From Ochotona curzoniae (lineage: Eukaryota; Chordata; Mammalia; Lagomorpha; Ochotonidae): a stretch of DNA of 64,000 nucleotides. Shown here one piece after another: positions 21,783 through 33,149 of the stretch. The notes below the pieces were generated by a model. It did not search any database. It was not told where the DNA came from and worked only from the letters and a program-made list of their open reading frames with translations. The position numbers and the translations under genes are program-made. Positions within the stretch are counted from its first letter, which is position 1. The number at the start of each line of letters is the position of its first letter. The stretch is from positions 27,246,001 to 27,310,000 of the forward strand of contig NW_024464918.1 in assembly GCF_017591425.1 (NCBI RefSeq), in the 5' to 3' direction.

Positions 21783-22160
21783 ACAACAGAGGACAGAACA
21801 AATGGATCAACCACCCCAGCCAAATGCGGGCAGTGAATATTTGGGCAAAAGGAGACTCTAAGGTGGACTATGTCAGCCAGTGGTTTCTGGAGAGATTTCA
21901 TCGTGCTTGGAGTGGCGAGATCAGCAGCAATTCAGAACTGTTGAACTATCAAAACCTCTTGAGCAGGACCCTCAGAACACGCCCCATATCGGGGATCCTG
22001 GGATGGGTGAAAGGCTGGTGTGGCTTCTCCCCTTATCTCCTCCTTTCCCCCAGACACAGGAAGGAAAAAAAGAAAGTGTGGAGATGGCGATATCACCCAC
22101 CTTCCTGTAGCTCTTATCGCCCTAATCAAATATGTAAAAATCATAAAAATGATTAATAAT
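21783..22160 (+). mobile_element. Unclassified lagomorph interspersed repeat, copy 2 (truncated)
   Basis: Same family in plus orientation, ending in 'atatgtaaaaatcataaaaa'. It encodes a peptide stretch (NIWAKGDSKVDYVSQWFLE) matching that of copy 3, and lacks the tandem subrepeats. Confidence 0.6.
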
Positions 22161-23613
22161 TTTCAAAAATGGGGCTTGAGGGAGGCAGAATAAACGCCTG
22201 TGGTGTCCTCAGACCGCTGGCACCCACCGGGGTCTACCCACAGACGCAAAAGGCAAGTAGCCCCTACGGGCCCTGCCGAGGCACTCCCTGGAGTGCCTAG
22301 GAGTGCGGAGAGAGCCCGGGGTGCCTGAGAGCATCCCGGGGGTGGGGGGAGTGGACCCCCGCCTTTTAAGATGCTCACTGACCTCCAGTGAGGAGGCTGA
22401 GACAGCTCCTAAAAGTCGAGCACTCCAGAACTTTCTAAAACTTGTAACCACATCATGTAGAGACCTCCTGGAAAGTGCCCTCCTAACTAGCAGGAGAGAT
22501 GGGGTGCCAGGCCCCAGCTGACTTTCACTTCCACTTTCTCCAGTTGATCCCCAGGAAGCACCCTGTCACTCTCAAGCACACCCTGATAGAGGGCCCCAGG
22601 TCAGCTGGTGAACTGGCTTTAAATCCAGGACTCCCTGGCCCACCCACCTGGCCCCACTGGATTCCACAGATACACTCTCTGGGGGCCCTTGTGTAAGGAT
22701 CGGCACCCAAGGGCACCAGCTCCCAGCCGCAGAGACCCCCCCACCCCTCAAACTGAGGCTGCCTGATCTAGCAGACAGCCATGGCAGCCAGAGGTCCTGG
22801 GTGCACCCCAGCCTTTCAACGCTACTGGGACAGTCTCAGAGCAACCCCTCCCCCTTCCCGGAGCCTCAGTTGCCCTGCCGTGGAGAAGAGACTCCAGCCT
22901 GTGTCCATCAAGTGGGGCGTCCAGATGCTGCGAGATTGGTTCTGAGCTTAGTATCCCAGCCTCTTGTAGGTCCTCGGGTAGGGAATAAGTTTGGCCTTGG
23001 TGTTCAGCTGGATGTGGGGTGTCAAGGCCTGGAATGAGCCAGGCCTGGGGGGCAACCGGGACTAGTCCCTCTGGCCATCCCTCCTGACGTTCACCAGTCT
23101 GGCCTGATGGGTGAGCCTGTGGGATAGATGGGATGCTCCATGTTCTTGCCAGTGCCATTGCCCCATTCCACTGGGCAGAAAACTGAGGCCAGCTGATTGA
23201 GATGTGGTGGGATCCTGAACCCTGTCCAGCTTTCTTCAAGTGCCAACGTACAGGGCTCTGCCACCCCACACTCACTCCCCCAGGGCCAGGCAGGTTGGTC
23301 CACTTCCCCCTGGGGTGGCCCTGTCTCCCACAGAACCTGTGGAGGTTATTCAATGGGTCCAGAGGACCGAGGGACTTAGAAGGGCAGGGCTAGGCTGCTG
23401 GAACTCTAGCAGGTGGATCCCATTACTCACCCAGCACAGAAAACCCAGGGACCACGCAGCCAGAGGGGACTCAACCGGCGGCAGCACCCTGGGCTGGCTC
23501 CCTCCTCCCAAGCCCTCCCCCAAGACCCTGCAGCTTGTCCTGACCCGTGATCACTGCCCCCCAACCCTGACCTCAGCCAGGGGCTTCCCCAAGCCGCACC
23601 AGGTGGTCCCTAC

Positions 23614-23745
23614 CTGTGCCCTGGAAGGGGCTGTGGAGGTGGCAGATGGGCACCTGTGGCCGCAGGTGGGTCCCGTCTCAGTGTGCAACTGGCAGACTTT
23701 AGCACTGCCTTCACCACCTCTGAGCAATTATTAACCCCACCAAAG
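23614..23745 (-). promoter_or_regulatory. CDHR2: Candidate CDHR2 promoter and non-coding first exon (HNF1-like site)
   Basis: The minus strand carries GTTAATAATTGC at about 23725-23735, close to the HNF1 consensus GTTAATNATTAAC. TAAAGTCTG (about 23697-23705) loosely resembles the HNF4 half site CAAAGTCCA. About 110 nt further on is a splice-donor-like GCACAG|GTAGGG, with the exon edge at 23614. HNF1 and HNF4 drive many enterocyte and renal brush-border genes, and the first coding exon of CDHR2 has an acceptor before its ATG, so an upstream non-coding exon is required. The link between this site and CDHR2 is inference; no transcript evidence is available. Confidence 0.35.
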
Positions 23746-24469
23746 GCCACACCTCCTGGGCTGGGGCTGGATCTCCCCCCCCCCCAGCCGGGAGCTGGGC
23801 AGGCTGCAGGCGGCTGGGTGACATCATAGCCTGAGGTCCCCACCCTGCTAACAGCAACAAGGGCAGGTCAGCGGGGACAACTGGGAAAATGCTGAGACCT
23901 ATGGGTTCTCATGCAGAAGAGGGAGGGCGACCTTGAGCTTGGAAACTCCCAGGTCTACTTTGCTTGTCGCTTTACGGAGACCCTCCAGCGTTCCGTCCAC
24001 CCCCAGGCTGGCTTTACACTGTCCTGACGTGACTGTCCTCCTCCCAAGCAGCAAGCCCACCCAAGCTGATGTAAGATAAAAGGGGCTCAGGCCCAAGAGC
24101 ATGACCAGCAACCATTCCCTGAGGAAAGTGGCCTGGACTGAGTGGGGCGGGGGTTGTCGCTTCCTCCTGCACCTGCTGGGACCCTGGGAAGGTGGACCGG
24201 CAGTCCCTCAGGCCAGATCCGTCCAGAAATTGTAACATGCAAAATAAGAGACATGGCCATCTCTTGATCTTGGGAAGTCAGGGTCAACATCAATGGAGCA
24301 CCTACTGTATGCTCTGTGTCATGTTCTCACGCATGCTTGCCAGCCCCCAGGAGATCCAAGGACCCTGCTCGCCCATTCTACAGAACCAATCTGGGCATGG
24401 GTGTGGTACACAGCACAAATTCCTGCATCTCCCTCCCCTGAGTGCCCACAGCACTGAATCCACAACTTT

Positions 24470-24472
<3 letters not shown>

Positions 24473-24513
<41 letters not shown>
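24473..24513. repeat. (CA)n dinucleotide repeat
   Basis: About 20 CA units, directly adjoining the A-rich end of a minus-strand SINE, a common place for such repeats to arise. Confidence 0.97.
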
Positions 24514-24516
<3 letters not shown>

Positions 24517-24735
24517 ACAGAAAGAAGGAGAGACAGAGCTTCTATCTGCTGGTTCACTCCCCAAATGGCTGTAACAGCTGGAGCTGAGCTGATCTGAAGC
24601 CAGGAGCCTCCTCCAGGTCTCCCACACAGGTACAGGCCCAGGGACTTGGGCCGTCCTCCAGGTCTCCCATGTGGGTACAGGGATTGGGCCATCCTCTCCC
24701 ACACTGGGACCAAGCTGCTGATTCTACTCTGTTCT
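24514..24735 (-). mobile_element. CSINE fragment with short internal duplication
   Basis: 'tctatctgctggttcactcc'; the 'ccaggtctcccacacaggta' block recurs about 45 bp later as 'ccaggtctcccatgtgggta'. Confidence 0.75.
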
Positions 24736-24937
24736 GCTGTCTGCTTTATCCCTTGTGATGCTCAGATCCTGGTTCCTGACCCGCCTCTTTTACCCAGAAG
24801 TTCAAGGTGAATGCAGTGTGGATTGTATTCAGGCCCGGCTTCTCCTGGTTTTTCTCTCTGGTTTTCCCTGCACCCAGATCTCTACCCATTTTCAAACTTG
24901 CAGCATATGCAATAATTGTGAGCATGCGCCCTAATGA

Positions 24938-25172
24938 AAGGGGCGGGCACTGTAGCACCGTGGGTTAAGCTTCTTACTCCGCTCTGCTAACATACTTGGG
25001 GGGCGGCAGATGATGACCCCAAGCACTCAGATGCCCACCACCCACACGGGAGACCAGGATGGAGTTTCTAGCTCCCAGCTTCAGCTTTAAGTCAGACCTG
25101 CTATTGGACTGGAAGACCCACTTAGGAGCATTAACCTCTGTTATTCTGCTTGGCCAATAAATGAGTAAACAC
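24938..25172 (+). mobile_element. CSINE, degenerate
   Basis: 'ggggcgggcactgtagcacc' start and 'cacccacacgggagacca'. Confidence 0.75.
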
Positions 25173-25298
25173 ATATTTTGTTCATGCCTGACCATAGTCA
25201 CTCCTGACACAAGCCCATTGTGTGGCTCAGGCTGCCCCTGCCCCAGAGAACACCCCCTCCCCCAGTAGGTATGTGTTCCTACAAAGTTGTGAATTCAC

Positions 25299-25620
25299 GA
25301 GCCAGCACTGTGGTCCGGTAGCTGGTACTTAATTTCCACGTGCAGCACCAGCATCCCCTACGGGCGCTGGTTCAAGTCCCAGCTGCTCCACTTCCCATCC
25401 AGCTTCCTGCCTGTGGCCTGGGGAAGCAGTGGAGGACAGCCTAAAGCCTTGGGACCCTGCACCCGTGTGGCAGACCCGGAAGAAGCTCCTGGCTCTTAGC
25501 CTCAGAGGCAGGAAGTGAACCAGCGGATGAAAGATCTCTTTCTCTTTGCTGCTCTCCCTCTCTCTGTGATTCTGCCTTTCAAATAAACAAAAATGAATAT
25601 TTAAGAATAAATAAATGTAA
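25299..25620 (+). mobile_element. CSINE
   Basis: 'catcccctacgggcgctggt', 'gaccctgcacccgtgtggca', 'caaataaacaaaaatgaat' tail. Confidence 0.92.
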
Positions 25621-26077
25621 AAAGCAGGGGGCAGGATCAGTGACATCAGTGGCATCCATCGCACACAGCTTGCTGTGGGAGCTATGAGATAATAGGAACG
25701 CTACAAATGCTGTGACTAAGAGGTCAGGCTCAGGGTCCAGGTCGCTGGGCTCAGCCCGGGCAGGGCCGGCTGCCTGACACCCCTCAGTCTGCCTTGCGAG
25801 AGGTGGGGAGCACAAGAAGTCACTTACAATACGTCCTGGGGACAACAGCCCCTGCAGAGTAGGGCCTCAGGATAACGTGAGCTTGTAGTGTGTTGCAATG
25901 ATGGCTGTGTGGTTATTGCTAACGTTATCTCCTGTGACCCAGCAGTGCCGGGGATGATGTGGAAGCCACCAACCAAGTTGTCAGCAGGTGGCAGACTGCA
26001 AGATTTAAACAAACCTCAACACCTGTTCTTGCCCCCAACTTAGGGAGTCGCCTGATTCCTCTCTCTTTTTCAAAGAT

Positions 26078-26373
26078 GTTGTTATTTTAATGGAAAAGGC
26101 ATAGTTAGAGGAGAGGCAGAGAAAGAGACCAATTTTCCATCTGCCAGTTCGCTCCCCAAGTGGTCACAATGGCCACAGCTGAGCTGATCTGAAGCCAGGA
26201 GTTTCTTCCTGATGTTCCCCATCAGTGCAGAAGCCCCAAGGCCTTGGGTCATCCTCTGTGGCTTTTTTAGGCTGGATGGAAAGCGGAGCAGCCCAGACAC
26301 GAACCAGCACCCATACTGGATGCCGGCACAGCGGAGCAAATGGTTAGACAATTGGGTTACTGTGCCAGGCCCC
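26078..26373 (-). mobile_element. CSINE
   Basis: 'ggagaggcagagaaagagac' through 'ggttactgtgccaggcccc'. Confidence 0.85.
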
Positions 26374-26997
26374 TCATGACAGTTTTCCATAGAAAGCAGA
26401 TACTGATCTTCGTTGGTGACTTAACAGGGGGAAAGACAGGTACCCCACTGCCCCGCCTCAAGACTCCCACGTTGCCTCAGACTAAGCAACTCACCCTGGT
26501 ATGTCTGCCCTAGACCCAAGCGAGGGTCAAAGCCCCGAGTCCTTACTCTGGCTGTCAAGAGCTGTTTAGTGCCCAGCCTTCACCCTTGGACACGCAGGCA
26601 AGGCTAATGTAGGTAGGTGGTGCCCTGCCCATCTCAAGGGGCACCTGTCCACCAGCCCCAAGGGAGCCTGCAGAGCTCAGTGGACCCGGTGCCAGCACGA
26701 TCATGATCTGAGTAATAGGTCCAGGTTCAAGATCAGTGTCAGGGAGAGGCAGGCTGCTGGGCAGGCCCTGATGTGGTCTCCTTATCCACTTGCCAGCTGG
26801 GGCCTTAGCTAAGGGCCTCCATCACCCTGAACTTCAAGGCGCTCATTCACAAAAAGGGCATACCAGCTTTGCGGCAGAGGTTCCTTGTAAGCATGATGCG
26901 TGAAGCTGCTCAGTACAGCACACAGCAGAGGTGTGTGTGTGCTAAGCCCCAGCCCCAGCCTCATTCACCAGGGTCTCCTAGCACCTGCCCTGTGTAC

Positions 26998-27348
26998 TTT
27001 TTTTTTTTTAATTAAAAAGGCAGATCAAATTTATAGACAGACACAGAAAGATCTTCCAGCTAGGGTTAGAGGAGAGGCAGAGAAATAAATTGATCTTACA
27101 TCCACCAGTTCACTCCCCAAGTGGTCACAATGGCCACAGCTGAGCTGATCTGAAGCCAGGAGCCTGGAGCCTTCTCTGGGTCTCCCACGCAGGTGCAGGG
27201 TCCCAAGGCTTTGAGCCATTCTCAACTGCTTTTCCAGGACACAAGAAGGGAGCTGGATGGGAAGTGGAGCAGCTGGGACAAGAACCGGCACCCATATGGA
27301 TCCGGGTGCGTGCAATGAGGATACAGCCACTAGGCTACCATGCCGGGC
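26998..27348 (-). mobile_element. CSINE
   Basis: A-rich end as T run, 'aggtgcagggtcccaaggct', 'ggcacccatatggatccggg', ending 'taccatgccgggc'. Confidence 0.88.
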
Positions 27349-27609
27349 TACCTGTGTACTTTTAAAATACAGTCGTCAGGGATCAGGCGCTCACCACTCC
27401 CAGCAACAGAGTGCCTGGGTTCCACAGGAGCGCCAGCTTCTGGCAGGTCCTGGAGACAGCAGGGACGGTTTAGGCGATCCAGTCCCCAGCCTTAGCACAG
27501 CTAAGCCATTGGCAGGCATTTGGGAAATCAACCAATGAGCGCTCGCTCTTCCTTTACAGCTCTTTCAAAACAAAAACACGCGAGGTGTGTGTATATACAC
27601 AGAACACCT

Positions 27610-27872
27610 TGGGGCAGGCACGGTGGCACACTGGGGAAAGCCAACACTTGCATCACAGACATGCCTTAGGATCCTGGTTCAAATCTCAGTGGCCCCACTT
27701 TCCATCCAGCTCCCTGCCAACGTGCCTGGGAATGTGGACAAGAAGTGACCCCTGCCACCCACATGGGCACGCAGATGGAATTCCAGGCTCCATAGCCGTT
27801 TGGGGAACCAATCAGTGTTTGGAAGTTCTCTGTCTTTCCTTTCTCTGCGTTTCAAGCATATAAATAAAATCT
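27610..27872 (+). mobile_element. CSINE
   Basis: 'ggggcaggcacggtggcaca' start and 'tttccatccagctccctgcc'. Confidence 0.82.
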
Positions 27873-27878
27873 GGCAAG

Positions 27879-28155
27879 AGGGGCCAGCATTGTGGCAGAG
27901 CGGGATAAGCCCCCGCCTGTGACATCAGGATCCCCTATGGGTGCTGGTTTGAGTTTGGCTGCTCCGCTTCCATTCCGGCTCCTTGCTAATGCGCCTGGAA
28001 AAGCAGCAGATTGACCCCAGTGCTTGGACCCCTGAACCCACACAGGAGACCGAGACAAAGCACTGGTTCCTGGCTTCTACCTAGCTCTGGCCTAGTTGTA
28101 TCTGTCTGGAAATTGAACCAAGGAGGCAAGTGCTGTTTCTCCTTCTAAAAATAAA
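27879..28155 (+). mobile_element. CSINE
   Basis: 'ggggccagcattgtggcaga' start, 'ggatcccctatgggtgctgg'. Confidence 0.87.
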
Positions 28156-28187
28156 TTAATGTTTGGGGGGGTGGGGGAGGCAGGTGA

Positions 28188-28508
28188 TTGCTGCCAGCAC
28201 AATGGCTCAGTGGCCAAGTCCTCAAATTGCATGCTAGGATCCCATATGGGCGCCGGTTCTAATCCCGGCAGCCCTGCTTCCCATCCAGCTCCCTGCTTGT
28301 GATCTGGGAAAGAAGTCAAGGACAGCCCAAAGCCTTGGGACCCTGCACCGGCGTGGGAGATTCAGAAGCTCCTGGCTTCGGATCAGCTGAGCTCCGACCG
28401 TTATGGCCATTGCAGCCATTAGATAGACGGAACCAGCAGAAGAAAGAATTCTCTCTGTAGATCTGTTTTCTAATAGAAAAATCTTTTTTAAAAAATAAAT
28501 AAAAATTT
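28188..28508 (+). mobile_element. CSINE
   Basis: 'cccatatgggcgccggttct', 'gggaccctgcaccggcgtgg', AATAAATAAAAA tail. Ends shortly before the upstream CpG island. Confidence 0.92.
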
Positions 28509-28899
28509 TACGACCTCTCTGCTGTGCGCATCTTCTGGGCTCAGATGGAATGCTGGCTTGCTCCCAATTAGCTGTGTGACAGGGGGTAACACGGGAGCCC
28601 CCCATCTTCAGCAGGGTGCCGTCTGAGCCAGCCTGGAGATCTTAGAGGGTGCCTGGCGCGGGAAAGCGTTCAACCCCTCCACGTCCCGGTCATTCCTGGT
28701 TCCTGCACTTTGCAAGGTGCAAAGTCCCTTTGACTGCTGTTTTACAGTCAACGGAGCAGTCCAGCGACAACAAGATCTCGGGAACAAAGACCAACTTCAA
28801 CTCCCAGGCCCGGAACTCTTCTGGGGCAAAACTGTTCTCTCACGGCGCCCCCTCCCGATGGCTGCTCCGCCAGCAACCCACGGAAGCCAGAAAAACTTG

Positions 28900-30120
28900 T
28901 GGTCAGCCGAGGCGGGGCGCCTCCCGGGGTCCCCATGGCCAGGGCGGAGGCGGCTCCCCAGAACCGGCCCGCGGGAGTGCGGGGTGGTCGTCCCCGCTGC
29001 CGGCCGCCAGGGCCACCTCCTCCTCCTCCTGGGCTCCGGTTTCGCAGCCGAGGAAGCAGGCTAAAGGGAGAGGCAGTGGGGACCAAGGCCCGCGGACGGC
29101 GGGGAGCCCCGGGGTCGGCACGGAGACGGCGGGGAGCCCCGGGGTCGGCACGGAGACGGAGGGGAGCCCCGAGGACCGCAGGGAGCCCCGGGGACGGACG
29201 GCAGGGAGCCCCGGGGTCGGCACGGGGACCGCAGGCCCTGAGCGCGCTGCCCTTGCGCGCCCTTTCGCCGCCAGACGCAGAGTGGGCGTGGCCCAAAGTC
29301 GCCGCGCTCTCCCGGCTCCTCCTCCTTGGCCCCACCCCCCTGCGATCGTGTGCGTGTGGTGCAGTCCGGGCGGATCCATTTACGCGGGAATCGGGGTCGG
29401 CGGGCCTGGAGACGCGCAGCCGGCCTCGCACACCTCCTCCCCCCCGCGCGCGCTCGGGTGGTGAAGTCCACGGACAGTTCCACTGCGCCCGGCCCGGGGA
29501 GGGGTCGCGCGGCGCCCGGGACCCCGGGCTGCAGCGGGAGCGACGCGCCTGCCGCCGGGTGGGGGTGGAGCCCCGCCGCAGCCCCAGGTAACGCCGGGGT
29601 CCCGACCCTGCGCCGAGCGCCCCGGGTGCGGGGCTGGCGAGCACGCTGCGATAGGGGGCGGTCGCGCGCTGGCCGAGGAGCGCAGGGGCTTCCAGCGAGG
29701 CCTCGGTGCGCCCTGCCGCCCGCCCGCCTGCCCGCCCTGAGCTCGCTGGCCCCGGTCCGGGAGCCAGACCCGTGCTGCCCGCCCGCAGGTCCAGGCACCT
29801 GCCTCTGGGGAGTCCCAGCGTGCCCCCTGGCTGCGGCCGAGGCCCCCTGGGCCAAGCCGCTGGGGAGGGTCCGGGAAGTGCACTGCACCCCAGTACCACC
29901 ATTGCACCCCAATATCGCCGTTAGTGCATGGAGGCTGTCGCGCGTGCAGGGGTCCGGAAGGGTCACACAGCAGCTGGTGGTGAGGGCTGGAGAGGAGAGA
30001 GGCCAGGGGAGCCGCTGTAAGGTGGAGGGGAGACATGGGCGATTTACTGGAACTCATCTCCGTGGATCTGCCGCGCCCCCGACTTTCGTGTCTGGGCCGA
30101 GGAGGGGACAGTGTCTGTGG
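28900..30120. promoter_or_regulatory. CpG island of unknown purpose
   Basis: A roughly 1.2-kb GC-rich, CpG-dense block 3-4 kb upstream of the RNF44 island. It contains GC-box-like 'gggcgtggc' (29284), CCCCACCCCCC-type stretches and a 30-bp tandem repeat at 29101-29233. A donor-like CCCCAG|GTAACG lies at about 29587-29592, so it could be a distal RNF44 first exon or a separate non-coding promoter. The long open frames across it on both strands follow from its GC content and lack recognisable domains. Confidence 0.6.
29101..29233. repeat. 30-bp GC-rich minisatellite in the upstream CpG island
   Basis: Two perfect 30-bp units occupy 29101-29130 and 29131-29160 and begin 'ggggagccccggggtcggca'. 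Shorter degenerate units follow to about 29233. Each unit contains a 'gggagccccggggt' core. Confidence 0.85.
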
Positions 30121-32285
30121 GCCGTTGCACTTAGTGGGAGCTGCAGAGAGACAGGGGTGTGAATCAGAAAGGGGCACCCCGCCGCCCCCGCGGCTCTGAG
30201 CTCACACACCCAGATGCACACCCGGACAGCCGGGCAGGTGTAGGCTCAGCCCCGCCTACACCTGGGCTGGCTGCTCACAGCGCCCTGGGAGGGGGAGGAG
30301 GGCCGTCTAGCAACTTTTTTCCAGGTCGCAGAGCTGGCTTCTGAGGGCCTGCGCCTCGCCAGTCCGCGGGGTCAGGGAGCTGGGGGCCTCATCCACCTCA
30401 TCGCTCCCGGAGGAGGGAACCCCATAACTTAGGCAGGTTCTCAGAGCCCAAGGCAGAGTGCTTGCAGACCCCAGCCCCGTCGCCCCCACGTGCGCGAATG
30501 CATTGGGTTCCCCCCAGCCCACCCCGTGGGTGCCAACGTGTGCGGGACTCAGGTGTTTGCAGACCGCTCTGGTGTGTGGGGGGTCTGGGAGGTCTGAGTT
30601 CGGAGCCCGCGGTCCCAGCCTGTGTCCCGTATAGTATCCATCTGGGGCCCTACTTGGGAAGAGAGGGCTTTGCAGGGCGCTGGAAGAAAGGCAGCCAGCT
30701 GTCCCAGCCTGGCTCTAAGGCAGGCAGGCAGGCAGGAACCCTGGCTGGGCTGGGCCCCAGCAGGAAGCGGTGACCACACCCTCCTCTTCCTGCTGGGGCC
30801 TGTCCTAGGCCCTCCCATTTACGAAGGGGGTGTAGATTCTGGAATGTGGGATCCCTTGTTTGGGGAACGACCGGCTCCTCCCTGGAAAGGCTCCCCAGCA
30901 GACCCGAGCCTCCCGGGTTTCTGCTTGCAGTGGGGAGGGGGCAGGCACCTGTGTTTAGATGCCTGAGCAGCCTCTCTAAGGGGGGAGTGGCAGGTGGTTG
31001 GCGTGGTAAGAACCAAACTGAGGTGGCAGGCTGGCCCCCTTCTCTGGGCGCCATTGGGTGGTGTTGGCATTGCTTTTCACCTGGGTCTCCTCACCCTCCG
31101 AGTGGGGCAGACTTCGCGGTGGGACCTGCAGAGCCCCTTCCCTGCCTGCGGTCGGTCTGCAGACAAGCCCACCGTGCACGCTCGCACGGCTTCTGCAGGG
31201 AGGGGATTCACTGCCAGGCTCAGAACCATTTTCTGTCAAATGCAAGCGAACGGTGCCTGCCTGTCGAGGAGGCCATGGGTGTGATAAGAGCCAGCATCTC
31301 CACTTCCCACACGGGGGTCCCAACGCACAGGATTTTACAGAAAAAAAAAAAATCACATTTCTGCCACCTCTTGACAAATTAGGAAATCTGGCAACATTGT
31401 GTCCTGTCCCTCCCCAGCCATCAGAGCTGTGACTTTTTGTTTGTTTATTTTTGGCTGTGTCTAGGCTGGCTTGTGCACCTGGCCTCGAAGCCCTGGGGAG
31501 GAGTCCCCCAGAGACTGGGGATTTACTAGAGGGGCTTCCTAGGGTCAGCCCCAGGCCAGTGGGCCATGCAGAGCTGGGATTTCCGGGCCTCCCGGAGGGT
31601 CAGGGACAAACCCAGAGCCCGCCCTTGGGCATTCACACAAGAGCCTGTTTAGGACACAGGGAGCCAGCTTCTGATCTGCTGGGCCCGTCCTGATCTAGGC
31701 AGCGGTGAGTAGGGAGGGTTGCGGCGGGCACAGTTAACACAGCTGGGCTGGTACTGCGCTGGTGGGTTGAGGCTGCAGGTTTCTTGCTGGTGGTGGTGGC
31801 AAGGGCTGAGGTGTTCCGGCTCCAGGGCCTTGAACCTGAGATCCTCCTCTGAGCCATGAGCCTGGGTTACCCCTCAGATGGCTGACTTCTGGGAAGGCCA
31901 GGCCTTGGGTCCCTAACAGCGGGAGGGGATTGTTGAGTGAAACTGTGATTGTGACAGAGCTGTGGGCACATGAAATAGTATGAGGTGAAGCTGGGGAGGG
32001 GGTGGGAGGGTGCACCTGGCCCTGTGTTCAGAGGTGGAGAAGTTGGATGCAAGCTGGAGACATCACAGCTTCCTAAAAGAGGTGAGATGGCACAGTAGGA
32101 GTGGCTGGGGAGCGAGGAGAGGGCGGCAGTGGGGGCAAAGGCCGAGGGGGTCCCACCTGACTGTGCAAGGGGTGCTGGGAAGGTGCTGAGCCCCACAGCT
32201 GTGGACGGGGAGAGCTTGCTTAGGGGGCCAGAGTGGCACTGGGCAGTGGGCTTGCTTGGCTGCAGGGACCCACTGCCAGAGGCGC

Positions 32286-32286
<1 letters not shown>

Positions 32287-32334
<48 letters not shown>
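32287..32334. repeat. (TG)n dinucleotide repeat
   Basis: About 24 TG units upstream of RNF44. Confidence 0.97.
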
Positions 32335-32335
<1 letters not shown>

Positions 32336-32724
32336 TCTCTTCAGTGCAAGAAGCTTCTGCTGTGTGGACAGACTTGTAGCTGCTTTTACAGGATGGCAAA
32401 CACGGGGCATTTCAGGGAACGCTAGGATTCGATGGTGTGTTTGGTACAAGTTGGTGAGATCCATGTATAGTTTTTGTCATCATGCATGTTTTTGGTCAAG
32501 TTTGACCCCTCTTTAGAGGTTGACGGAGACACAGGAGGTGAGGAAAGAGAAGCATCGCCGTGGGTGCCGTGTTAACCCACCTGCCTGTTCCATGCAAGTG
32601 GTGATATCTGTGGTTTGGCTCTACTATGGCAAGGAGTTGCTAAGACAGATCCCCAAGTTCCCCCCTCCACTCCTGGACCCGGCTACTGTTACACCTTGCA
32701 ACCCTTCCGCAACTTGGTTTCCGT

Positions 32725-32955
32725 TTTTAAAGGCAGACAGACATGCTCTTCCATCTGCTGGTTCACTCCCCCCAACACCACAGCCAGGCCTGGGCGGGAG
32801 AAAGCCAGATCTGAACTCAGCTGAGTGCCTGAGCCATCAGCCCCTGGAGTCCCAGGGTGCAGACTAACAGGAAGCTGCAGTGGCTCTGGGACTCCAACCC
32901 AGCACCCTGATATGGAATGTGGGCGCCTGAGCAAGGGGCTTTATCCTGGGCCACA
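32725..32955 (-). mobile_element. CSINE fragment, degenerate
   Basis: 'cttccatctgctggttcact' and a decayed 5' part ending near 'atcctgggcca'. Confidence 0.7.
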
Positions 32956-33149
32956 CTCCTGCCTCTCGGTTTGCACCCTGACATCTGGGATAGAGAAAGT
33001 GGCTCCAGAAACAGCTCCCCACCCCATGCAGACCTAAGCGACGTTCACATAATGCCCTGTCACTTTGCTGAGTGCTTGGTGGCTGCAACAAGGAGCCCGG
33101 GGTTAATGACACGGATGCACTGCCCACTCTTTACGAGGCTTGCCCCAGC

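Larger units (their letters stand above)
15592..23613 (-). other. Probable CDHR2 intron 1
   Basis: Eight kilobases upstream of the first coding exon with no supported coding exon. It contains four SINEs, two copies of an unclassified interspersed repeat (17.1-18.5 kb and 21.8-22.2 kb) and a TGG-rich minisatellite (19.9-20.2 kb). Calling it intron 1 depends on the candidate first exon near 23.65 kb, which is inferred. Confidence 0.5.
23746..28187. other. Intergenic region between CDHR2 and RNF44
   Basis: Contains a (CA)n repeat and seven SINE copies. No supported exon. A TATA-like AGATAAAAGG on the plus strand near 24069 has no convincing gene behind it. Confidence 0.55.
30170..33149. other. 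Gene-free region upstream of RNF44
   Basis: Three kilobases between two CpG islands with no supported exon. It holds an 11-bp inverted repeat (30235-30264), a (GGCA)n run near 30719, a (TG)n repeat (32287-32334) and one degenerate SINE (32725-32955). Confidence 0.6.

Noticed and set aside
24060..24240. TATA-like AGATAAAAGG followed by an ATG with 44 codons
   Set aside because: The ATG lies only about 30 bp from the TATA-like motif, so a start site would fall after it. The peptide resembles nothing I recognise.
28748..29966. Open frames of 230-384 codons on both strands across the orphan CpG island
   Set aside because: Several overlapping frames are open at once because the DNA is GC-rich and has a 30-bp repeat. 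The products are Arg/Pro/Gly-rich with no domain or splice support.
30976..31382. Frames of 130-180 codons on both strands between the CpG islands
   Set aside because: No splice structure, recognisable domain or family resemblance; overlapping frames on opposite strands.
32256..32516. Cys/Val-repeat frame
   Set aside because: Translation of the (TG)n repeat.
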